Assembly (NCBI GenBank): GCA_009724975.1
Contig: SRXB01000137.1
Span: 1 to 5,989 of the forward strand
Direction: 5' to 3'
DNA length: 5,989 nucleotides
DNA from: a bacterium
Lineage (GTDB): Bacteria; Desulfobacterota; Deferrisomatia; Deferrisomatales; BM512
Shown here piece by piece: positions 1 to 5,737 of this stretch (position 1 is the first letter of the stretch; the number at the start of each line of letters is the position of its first letter). The notes beneath the pieces were generated by a model, which did no database searches, had not been told where the DNA came from, and saw only the letters and a list, made by a program, of their open reading frames with translations. A program made the position numbers and the translations under genes.

Positions 1-94
1 AACAACATCCTTGCGAAGATGAGCGAGTTCTCAATCTCCTCCTTCAAGGGAGCGATTTTTCGACAGAAAATGGGCTCGCAGGGGCGTGTTTGGC

Positions 95-120
95 GCTACC
101 TTTCCACGAGGAAAGGTAGC
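95..120. repeat. 26-base hairpin repeat, copy 1 (perfect 11-bp stem)
   Basis: GCTACCTTTCC (95-105) is followed by the loop ACGA and then the exact reverse complement GGAAAGGTAGC (110-120). The same 26-base unit recurs at 277-302 in diverged form, and its right part recurs at 335-353. There is no T-run after the stem, so it is not a standard intrinsic terminator on the plus strand. It is probably a dispersed intergenic palindrome of the genome (REP-like); this is inferred only from its local repetition. Confidence 0.75.
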
Positions 121-178
121 AAAGAAGGAAATCACCAAATAAAAACCACGCCGAAGGCTCGCGTTCCGCTCGTGGCTC

Positions 179-196
179 GCCGGATTAAAATCCGGC
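179..196. repeat. hairpin, 7-bp perfect stem
   Basis: GCCGGAT (179-185), loop TAAA, ATCCGGC (190-196). It is a perfect short inverted repeat between copies 1 and 2 of the 26-base hairpin. It is not followed by a T-run, so a terminator role is not supported. It may be part of the same composite intergenic element. Confidence 0.55.
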
Positions 197-276
197 TCGA
201 AGGTAAGCGCCTGATACCTTTTAGCGAGCGTTTTTGAGCGAAGCGAAAAATCGTGGTTGAGGGGCCATGCGTTTTG

Positions 277-302
277 GCTACTTTTCCGCGCTGAAAAGTA
301 GC
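277..302. repeat. 26-base hairpin repeat, copy 2 (10-bp stem)
   Basis: GCTACTTTTC (277-286) pairs with GAAAAGTAGC (293-302) around a 6-base loop. Aligned to copy 1 at 95-120, it is the same length with five differences. Two of these, at 282 (C to T) and 297 (G to A), are partners in the stem and convert a C-G pair to T-A. The stem is therefore kept while the bases change. Two of the other three changes are in the loop, and one (292) opens the innermost pair. Confidence 0.7.
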
Positions 303-303
303 G

Positions 304-319
304 CGCCATCGCAATGGCG
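304..319. repeat. short hairpin next to repeat copy 2
   Basis: CGCCAT (304-309), loop CGCA, ATGGCG (314-319): a perfect 6-bp stem immediately after the second 26-base hairpin. It is short enough to occur by chance and is listed because it abuts the other inverted repeats. Confidence 0.4.
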
Positions 320-334
320 AAATAATCCCAAAAG

Positions 335-353
335 TTCCACGAGGAAAGGTAGC
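335..353. repeat. partial third copy of the 26-base hairpin repeat
   Basis: Nineteen bases here, TTCCACGAGGAAAGGTAGC, are identical to 102-120 of copy 1. The left arm is absent: bases 328-334 do not match GCTACCT, so only a 4-bp core (TTCC/GGAA) could pair. It looks like a truncated or recombined copy of the repeat. Confidence 0.65.
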
Positions 354-412
354 CCGCATCACTGTTTCGTTGAAAGGGCCGCTTAATTTTGCCGGCACCT
401 CCCCTTCCCCCT

Positions 413-440
413 TTCTCATTTTTTCCAGATGTCTTAGAAT
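413..440 (+). promoter_or_regulatory. candidate sigma70-type promoter for the cluster
   Basis: A TAGAAT hexamer (435-440) matches the -10 consensus at five of six positions. It is preceded after 16 bases by TTCTCA (413-418), which matches the -35 consensus at four of six. A start point near 446-448 would give a leader of roughly 23 bases before the ATG at 470, which holds the ribosome-binding site. This fits a single promoter driving all five genes, but the match is modest and chance is possible. Confidence 0.35.
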
Positions 441-458
441 CTCCCCTTAGCTTTTTGC

Positions 459-463
459 GGAGG
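459..463 (+). promoter_or_regulatory. Shine-Dalgarno site of the first gene
   Basis: GGAGG lies 6 bases ahead of the ATG at 470, an optimal sequence and spacing. It fixes the start of the NamZ-like gene. Confidence 0.8.
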
Positions 464-469
464 TTTTGA

Positions 470-1648
470 ATGGTTCTCACGGGGCTTGAGGTTTTCGCGC
501 AAAGTCCTCGCCGCTACCTGAAAAGCGGCGAGAAGGCAGGGCTTTTGCTAAACCCAGCCAGCGTCGATTCACGCCTTCGTCTCGCCCGCGACGTCGTCCA
601 CTCCGCCGTCGGCCATGACCTCAAATGTCTTTTCGGCCCCCAGCACGGCGTTTTCGCCGACGTGCAGGACAACATGGTCGAGACTGGCCACGCAACCGAC
701 CACAAGCTCGGCCTGCCGGTCTGGTCGCTCTACGGGGAGACGAGAAAACCCACCGCGACGATGCTGGAGGGGCTGGACGCGGTTTTGGTGGACATTCAGG
801 ACGTGGGAACCCGCGTCTACACCTTCATCTGGACCCTCAAACTCCTCATGGAGGCTTGCGGCGAGCGCGGCGTGCGGGTAATCGTCCTCGACCGCCCCAA
901 CCCCGTCGGCGCTCAGGCGGTGGAGGGCAATCTTCTCGAAGAGGAAAACGCCTCCTTCGTCGGCCTTGACGCGATACCGATGCGCCACGGCATGACCGTT
1001 GGCGAGCTTGCCCTCTGGTTCACCCGCTTTGGCGGGGTCAAGTGCGAACTTGAGGTCGTTCGCATGGAGGGGTATCGCCGCGCGGCCTCCTTCGCCGAAA
1101 CGGGCCTTCCGTGGGTGATGCCCTCGCCCAACATGCCCACCGCCGACACGGCGCTCGTTTACCCGGGAACGGTCTTGCTGGAAGGGACCACCGCCTCCGA
1201 GGGGCGCGGAACAACCCGGCCCTTCGAGCTCTTCGGCGGGCCCTGGGGAAAGCCTGAGGAGCTTGCCAAGACGCTTGAAAGGGAAAACCTCCCCGGAGTC
1301 GTCTTTCGCTCGGTCGTCTTCCAGCCCACCTTCCAGAAAAGGGCTGGCAAAAACTGTCTCGGCGCGCAATTGCACGTGACCGACGCGACCGCCTTCAAAC
1401 CCTACCTCACCGGAATCGCCATCTTAAAGGCCTTCTGGAGCCTTTGCCGCTCCGAGGGATTCGGGTGGCGCGAGCCCCCTTACGAATATGAATCCGAAAA
1501 GCTCCCCATCGACATGCTGATAGGGTCAAAAGCGGCGCGGGCGATGGTCGAAAGCGGCGCACCCCTCGCCGAAATCGAGAAAAGCTGGCTTGGGAAGCTG
1601 GAAAAATGGAAGGAAACGAGGCGAGAATGCCTTTTGTATCAGGACTGA
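470..1648 (+). CDS. namZ: NamZ-like exo-beta-N-acetylmuramidase (DUF1343)
   Basis: The 392-residue product belongs to the DUF1343 family, whose characterised member NamZ (YbbC of Bacillus subtilis) removes MurNAc from the non-reducing end of peptidoglycan glycans. Family signatures seen are FGPQHG (residues 55-60) running into VQDNMVETGH, DIQDVGTRVYT (108-118), DRPNPVG (141-147), MRHGMT (171-176), PSPNMPT and EGRGTTRPFE (244-253). Length is normal for the mature family protein. The start at 470 is supported by GGAGG six bases upstream. Unlike the secreted Bacillus protein, the N-terminus (MVLTGLEVFAQSPRRYL) has no basic-plus-hydrophobic signal, so I infer a cytoplasmic enzyme. It is the first gene of the cluster and its last 22 bases overlap mpl. 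Substrate is inferred from the family; the family call itself is firm. Confidence 0.9.
   Translation: MVLTGLEVFAQSPRRYLKSGEKAGLLLNPASVDSRLRLARDVVHSAVGHDLKCLFGPQHGVFADVQDNMVETGHATDHKLGLPVWSLYGETRKPTATMLEGLDAVLVDIQDVGTRVYTFIWTLKLLMEACGERGVRVIVLDRPNPVGAQAVEGNLLEEENASFVGLDAIPMRHGMTVGELALWFTRFGGVKCELEVVRMEGYRRAASFAETGLPWVMPSPNMPTADTALVYPGTVLLEGTTASEGRGTTRPFELFGGPWGKPEELAKTLERENLPGVVFRSVVFQPTFQKRAGKNCLGAQLHVTDATAFKPYLTGIAILKAFWSLCRSEGFGWREPPYEYESEKLPIDMLIGSKAARAMVESGAPLAEIEKSWLGKLEKWKETRRECLLYQD
1611..1621 (+). promoter_or_regulatory. ribosome-binding region deciding the mpl start
   Basis: Inside the 3' end of the NamZ-like gene, AGGA (1611-1614) and GAGG (1618-1621) precede the ATG at 1627; GAGG has a 5-base spacing. 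The alternative ATG at 1606 has only GGA three bases away. This favours 1627. Confidence 0.45.
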
Positions 1649-3042
1649 AAGAGGGCGCGCGCGTCCATTTCGTAGGCGTTTGCGGCACCGCGATGGCCTC
1701 GGTGGCGGGCCGCATGAAGGACCTCGGGTACCTCGTCACAGGCTCCGACGTGGGCGTTTACCCGCCCATGTCTACTTTCCTCGAAAATAAGGGGATAGAG
1801 GTGAAGGGCTCCTTCGACGCGGCCAACCTCACCCCCGCGCCCGATCTAGTGGTCATCGGCAACGCGATCTCGCGGGGAAACCCCGAAGCCGAAGAGGCCC
1901 TTGAAAGAGGCATGGCCTTCGTCTCGCTGGCGGAGCTGATAGAGGCGGTCTTCCTCCCCGCCAAATCGCCGGTGGTCGTCACCGGAACCCACGGCAAGAC
2001 CACCACCACCGCCCTCATCTCGTGGACAATGAAGGAGGGCGGACTTGACCCCTCGTGGCTCATCGGAGGAGTCCCCCTCGGCCTCGGAGAAGGGTTCCAC
2101 ACCGGCTCGGGAGAACCCTTCGTCCTTGAGGGCGACGAATACGACACCGCCTTCTTCGACAAGCGCTCAAAATTCATCCACTACCGGCCCCGCGTGGTCA
2201 TTTTGAACAACCTCGAATACGACCACGCCGACATCTTCCCCGACATGGAGCGGCTGCGCGAAACCTTCCGCCACCTCCTGCGCATAGTGCCCAGGGGCGG
2301 CCTCGTAATCGCCAACGCCGACGAGCCGGAAGTGGCCGCGCTTATAAAAAACTCCCCCGCTCCGGTCGTCACCTATTCGATAAAGGGCGCGAAGGCCGAT
2401 TACTCCGGCTCCGTATCGCCCGGGAAGGTCGCCGTGAGCGGGCCAAATGGGTTTCACATCGAGATTTTCCACGAAATGGTCGGCTCGCACCAGGGTTGGA
2501 ACATAATGGCGGCCCTCATCGCCTGCCTTCGCTACGGCATGGACGGCAAAGCCATCGCCGCGGGGGTTAAATCTTTCCCCGGCGTTAAAAGGCGTGCCGA
2601 AAAGCGCGGCGAAGCGTGCGGCGTAACCGTTTTCGACGATTTCGCCCACCACCCCACCGCCATACGCACCACCTTGCAGGGATTCAGGGAGCTTTTCCCC
2701 GAGCGGCGCATCATCGCCCTTCTGGAGCCGCGCTCAAACACCATGAGGCGGGCTGTTTTCCAGGAGGCGCTGGTGAATTCCTTCCCGGATGCCGACCTCG
2801 TCGCAATACGCGAAGTGCCGAATCCGGAAAAAGTTACCGACGGACACCTCCTAGACGTCAAAGCCCTCGCGGGTAAGATACGCGCCGCCGGAGTACCCGC
2901 CACGGCCTTCAAAAACGCCGGCGAGATAGTGGCGTGGGTTTGCGAAAACGCAAAAGCCGGCGACGTTGTCGTAGTTCTATCCAACGGCGGCTTTGAAAAC
3001 ATCCACGAAAAACTCCTCACCGGACTGGCTGGCCAAAAGTGA
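1627..3042 (+). CDS. mpl: UDP-MurNAc:L-Ala-gamma-D-Glu-meso-DAP ligase (Mpl)
   Basis: Mpl is the cytoplasmic ATP-dependent ligase that joins recycled L-Ala-gamma-D-Glu-meso-DAP tripeptide to UDP-MurNAc, bypassing MurC, MurD and MurE. From the ATG at 1627 it is 471 residues, close to the usual ~450-460. The N-terminal nucleotide-sugar domain opens with VHFVGVCGTAMAS. The Mur-ligase P-loop TGTHGKTTT is at residues 119-127. EGDEYDTAF (168-176) and NNLEYDHADIF (194-204) are typical of Mpl rather than MurC. FDDFAHHPTA (336-345) and EPRSNTMR (367-374) mark the C-terminal domain. An ATG at 1606 would add seven residues (MEGNEAR), but the ribosome site and the family N-terminus favour 1627. It overlaps the preceding gene by 22 bases and the next by 4. 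Presence of Mpl implies meso-DAP peptidoglycan and active recycling. Confidence 0.95.
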   Translation: MPFVSGLKEGARVHFVGVCGTAMASVAGRMKDLGYLVTGSDVGVYPPMSTFLENKGIEVKGSFDAANLTPAPDLVVIGNAISRGNPEAEEALERGMAFVSLAELIEAVFLPAKSPVVVTGTHGKTTTTALISWTMKEGGLDPSWLIGGVPLGLGEGFHTGSGEPFVLEGDEYDTAFFDKRSKFIHYRPRVVILNNLEYDHADIFPDMERLRETFRHLLRIVPRGGLVIANADEPEVAALIKNSPAPVVTYSIKGAKADYSGSVSPGKVAVSGPNGFHIEIFHEMVGSHQGWNIMAALIACLRYGMDGKAIAAGVKSFPGVKRRAEKRGEACGVTVFDDFAHHPTAIRTTLQGFRELFPERRIIALLEPRSNTMRRAVFQEALVNSFPDADLVAIREVPNPEKVTDGHLLDVKALAGKIRAAGVPATAFKNAGEIVAWVCENAKAGDVVVVLSNGGFENIHEKLLTGLAGQK

Positions 3043-4829
3043 GAAAAAGAGCCCTTTCCCTCGCGGTTTTGCTTTTGGCTTCGCAGGCTTTGGGCCAGTC
3101 GGCGGTCTGGATAGTGCGCGACCAGCTCGCCTCGCCCGAAAAGGTGCGCGAGCTTTGCTCGGACCTCAAGGCCGCCGGCCCCGATACGATGATAGTGCAG
3201 GTGCGAGGCCGCGGCGACGCCTGGTATGAAACGGACCTCGCCCCGCGCTCGGAGGAGATTTCAAAAGATTTCGACTTCGACCCGCTGGCGAGCTTCCTCT
3301 CCGAGTGCGAGGAGCCCCGCGCCCTTGCGTGGATGAACGCCTTCTTCGTCTGGAGCGGGCCAAAGCCCCCCCAAAGCCCCAACCACCCGCAAGTGGCCCA
3401 CCCCGAATGGGTGCTGGCGGATTCCGAGGGCAAGGCGGTCACCGCCTACACCGCCGAGGAACGCGCTAACGGCTGGCTTGAGGGAACCTACGTAGACCCA
3501 GCTTCCGAGGGCTACCGCAAGCTCTACGCGCAGCTTTGCGCCGAAGTGGCCAGAAACTACCAGATAGACGGCGTGCACCTCGATTTCATCCGCTATCCTG
3601 GCCCCGCCTACGGCTTCGGCGGTGAGCTGGGCAAAAAATTCGAAGAGAAATGGGGTTTCGATCCCCGTCTCCTGCCCGTAACCTTCGCCCCGCCCGATAT
3701 CGCGAAGTGGCTCTCGGGCGAGATGCCCCTTGAAAAGCGCGTAGAGGTTACGGGAAGGCTTTTGTGGGCGAAGATGCGCGCCGACGAGATAACCAAGACA
3801 ATCCGCGCCGTAAAAACCGCGGTCAAGGGGCAAAAACCCGCCCTCGAACTCTCGGCGGCGATCTTTCCCGACATCGCGGGGGCCTTCCTAGACAAGGGGC
3901 AGGACTGGCGCGGCTGGGTGGAGGAAGGGCTGGTAGATGCCCTCTACCCCATGGCCTATTTCGGGCCCGAGGAAAGGGTGAAGGCTCAGCTGGGCGAATT
4001 TTCGCGCATCACGCGAAGCGCGGGGGTAACGCAAATATGGTCGGGGCTTGGCGCATACATCAAGGAACCGACCGACATATGCAAAGAGGCGGGCGGCGCT
4101 TACGCCCTTGGCTTTGACGGAGTCTCCCTCTTCGACGCGGGGACTTTGCGCAAGAAGAACACCCTTGCCGAAAATCTAAAGTGCGCAGGCGAGGAGCCCG
4201 CCGAAAGCGGCGCAAGCGCCCCCAATATCCAAAAAGCCCCTAAAGACCCCCTCGCCTACGCCGCCTACACCGTGGCTGGCGGCAAAAACCTCCCCGAAGG
4301 GTGGGAGGAGGCCGTCAAAAAGCGCCAGATAGAGTTTTACAGGGCCGCCAAGGAGGTTTACTCCCCCTTCACGGAAAAGGCCAAGAGTTCCGGCGTTAAA
4401 TTGCCGCAGTGGGCGAGCGTTCGGGGCGTTTTCCGCTATCTTCACCCCCTCGACCCCCCGCAAAAAGAGGCCGAACAGCTGGCCAGGGCCGAGGAGGCCA
4501 GGGAGCTGCTCTCGCTTGGCGGGGAGTTCGCCGAAATAGCCAAGGAGTTCTCCCAGTGGGGAAACAAGGGGTTCGGCGGCGATATGGGAGTGAGGTTTAT
4601 CGGCTGCGAGGAAGACCTGCCGCTTGCGGCCTTTGCAAAGGAAGCGGGGTCGGTAGGCCCCGTGGCCCGCGCCTGGAACGGCTTTTGGATATTGAAGACC
4701 GAGAAGGCCGGAGGCGGAGAAACCATCCCCTTCGCCGAGTCCACCTTCGCCCAGCGCCGCGCCGCGCTTAAAGCCGAGCTTTTGAAATGGGCCGTTGAGC
4801 CAAAACCCCTCAAGGAGGGCGGCCAATGA
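3039..4829 (+). CDS. secreted GHL10 (DigH-like) glycan hydrolase with C-terminal parvulin-like domain
   Basis: This is a 596-residue two-domain protein. Residues 1-19 form a Sec signal peptide: MRKR, then a hydrophobic core, then ALG before Gln20. This requires the GTG start at 3039, which overlaps the mpl stop. Residues ~22-385 resemble the GHL10 (DUF187) barrel: VQVRGRGDAWY (53-63), DFDPLASFL, ALAWMNAFF, HPEWVLAD, DGVHLDFIRYP (177-187, likely active-site strand) and a YPMAYF strand. E. coli DigH (YddW), of this family, cuts denuded peptidoglycan strands. A linker rich in Ala, Pro and Glu (~386-450) leads to residues ~455-560, which fit a PpiC/parvulin fold: LLSLGGEFAEIAKEFSQWG (489-507) and FGGDMGVRF (512-520). 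The two histidines usual in parvulins appear replaced (RHIL-like site reads VFRYL; the late F-H-I strand reads GFWILK), suggesting a binding or chaperone role. The hydrolase family is fairly sure; the parvulin call is by motif recognition; substrate is inferred. Confidence 0.85.
   Translation: MRKRALSLAVLLLASQALGQSAVWIVRDQLASPEKVRELCSDLKAAGPDTMIVQVRGRGDAWYETDLAPRSEEISKDFDFDPLASFLSECEEPRALAWMNAFFVWSGPKPPQSPNHPQVAHPEWVLADSEGKAVTAYTAEERANGWLEGTYVDPASEGYRKLYAQLCAEVARNYQIDGVHLDFIRYPGPAYGFGGELGKKFEEKWGFDPRLLPVTFAPPDIAKWLSGEMPLEKRVEVTGRLLWAKMRADEITKTIRAVKTAVKGQKPALELSAAIFPDIAGAFLDKGQDWRGWVEEGLVDALYPMAYFGPEERVKAQLGEFSRITRSAGVTQIWSGLGAYIKEPTDICKEAGGAYALGFDGVSLFDAGTLRKKNTLAENLKCAGEEPAESGASAPNIQKAPKDPLAYAAYTVAGGKNLPEGWEEAVKKRQIEFYRAAKEVYSPFTEKAKSSGVKLPQWASVRGVFRYLHPLDPPQKEAEQLARAEEARELLSLGGEFAEIAKEFSQWGNKGFGGDMGVRFIGCEEDLPLAAFAKEAGSVGPVARAWNGFWILKTEKAGGGETIPFAESTFAQRRAALKAELLKWAVEPKPLKEGGQ
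4812..4818 (+). promoter_or_regulatory. Shine-Dalgarno site of ldcA
   Basis: AAGGAGG lies 7 bases ahead of the ATG at 4826, inside the end of the preceding gene. It is a near-perfect site and suggests strong independent initiation of the LD-carboxypeptidase in addition to coupling through the ATGA overlap. Confidence 0.75.
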
Positions 4830-5737
4830 AGAAAACCCTCTTCCCGAAACCCCTTGAAAAGGGCGATATTGTCGCGCTGGCGGCCCCTTCCGGCCCCCTT
4901 GAGGAAGAGCGGGTGGCCGGGGCGAAAAACGCCCTTGAAGCCTTCGGCCTTCGCGTCCTCATGAGTGATGAGATAACCGCACGCGACCGCTATCTGGCGG
5001 GAAGCGACGCCCGAAGGCTGGCCGAGCTTGTCGAGGCCCTTTCGAATCCACAAGTGAAGGCGGTTTTTCTGGGGAGGGGCGGCTACGGCGTACAGCGCCT
5101 TTTGCCTCTCATTGATTTTTCAAGGTTCACCGCGCCGAAGGCGGTGATTGGGTTCAGCGACAACACCGCCCTCCACGCGGCGCTTGCGGCGAAGCTGGGC
5201 TGGGCGACCCTCCACGCCCCCCACCCGCGCGCCGAGAAGCCGGAAGAGCTAAAAGAGGTGCTTGCCTGCCTCGGATTCTTCGGCGACCCCCTAAAACCCT
5301 CCTTCACGGGCCTTAAAACCCTGCGCCAGGGGGCGGCGGTCAAAGCTCCGGTGGCGGGAGGCTGCCTCTCGCTCCTTTCCACCCTCGTCGGCACACCCTT
5401 TTCTTTCGATTACGCCGGAAAAATCGTCTTCATCGAAGATATCGCCGAGCCGCCCTACCGCCTCGACCGCATGCTCCGACACCTCCTCAACTGCGGCGTA
5501 CTTTCGGGGGCCAAAGGGTTTGTCTTCGGCAAACCGGAGAGCTTCATCGCCGAGGGAGGGTCAATCGGCGACGTGGAGGCCCTTTTGGCGGAATTCGCCG
5601 CCGAGGTCGGCGTTCCGGTGGCCTGCGGCCTCCCCTGCGGCCATGTGGAGGGCCACCGTCCCCTCCCCTTCGGGCCGGAAGCGATTTTCGACGCCGAAAA
5701 GGGCGAGCTCAAATTCACGGAGCCCTTCGCAAGATGA
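4826..5737 (+). CDS. ldcA: LD-carboxypeptidase, peptidase family S66 (muramoyltetrapeptide carboxypeptidase)
   Basis: The 303-residue cytoplasmic enzyme removes the terminal D-Ala from L-Ala-D-Glu-meso-DAP-D-Ala tetrapeptides, producing the tripeptide that Mpl uses. The N-terminal half has DIVALAAPSGP and the RGGYGVQRLLPLID motif. The nucleophile serine is S111 in IGFSDNTALH. The other triad members are E204 in FIEDIAEPPYRLDRML and H273 in CGHVEGH. The spacing agrees with the Ser-Glu-His triad described for Pseudomonas aeruginosa LdcA (115, 217, 285). Length is normal for the family and there is no signal peptide. The start at 4826 has a near-perfect ribosome site and overlaps the previous stop by 4 bases. 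Its position between the glycan hydrolase and nagZ supports a recycling role. All catalytic residues are present, so it should be active. Confidence 0.95.
   Translation: MKKTLFPKPLEKGDIVALAAPSGPLEEERVAGAKNALEAFGLRVLMSDEITARDRYLAGSDARRLAELVEALSNPQVKAVFLGRGGYGVQRLLPLIDFSRFTAPKAVIGFSDNTALHAALAAKLGWATLHAPHPRAEKPEELKEVLACLGFFGDPLKPSFTGLKTLRQGAAVKAPVAGGCLSLLSTLVGTPFSFDYAGKIVFIEDIAEPPYRLDRMLRHLLNCGVLSGAKGFVFGKPESFIAEGGSIGDVEALLAEFAAEVGVPVACGLPCGHVEGHRPLPFGPEAIFDAEKGELKFTEPFAR

Larger units (their letters stand above)
1..458. other. non-coding, hairpin-rich upstream region
   Basis: No convincing gene lies here. The stretch is richer in A/T than the genes that follow and is packed with inverted repeats (hairpins at 95-120, 179-196, 277-302 and 304-319, and a half copy at 335-353). 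Reading frames that stay open through it run across these hairpins, and the same repeat falls in different frames at its different copies, which argues against coding. The first ~50 bases are less clear. On the minus strand, a frame covering about 48 to 1 has mostly G/C third positions and would encode a peptide such as KEEIENSLIFARML, so the edge of a leftward gene could be present, but no start with a well-placed ribosome site is seen. The plus frame from base 1 also has fairly G/C-rich third positions, so I do not call either. No tRNA, rRNA or U-tailed terminator was recognised. Confidence 0.6.

Noticed and set aside
19..237. Plus-strand open frame of 72 codons at the window start
   Set aside because: It crosses the 95-120 and 179-196 hairpins and has no clear ribosome site or recognisable domain.
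95..353. CRISPR array or intrinsic terminators
   Set aside because: The repeat copies are palindromic, unevenly spaced (182 and about 51 bases apart) and diverged, with no regular spacers. None of the stems is followed by a T-run on the plus strand.
31..480. Minus-strand open frame of 149 codons across the upstream region
   Set aside because: It runs through the hairpin repeats and the namZ ribosome site. The same repeat is read in different frames at its copies, the product is low in recognisable motifs and rich in Arg/Lys/Ser, and no family is recognised. It is best explained as a chance frame over repeats.
569..1375. Long minus-strand open frame (268 codons) opposite the NamZ-like gene
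   Set aside because: It is a shadow of a strongly supported plus-strand gene; long antisense frames are expected in GC-rich coding DNA. The product shows no family motif.
1627..3042. Reading the second gene as MurC rather than Mpl
   Set aside because: The EYDHADIF and EGDEYDTAFFDKRSKF stretches are Mpl-type, and the neighbours are recycling genes rather than the division/cell-wall cluster where murC normally lies.
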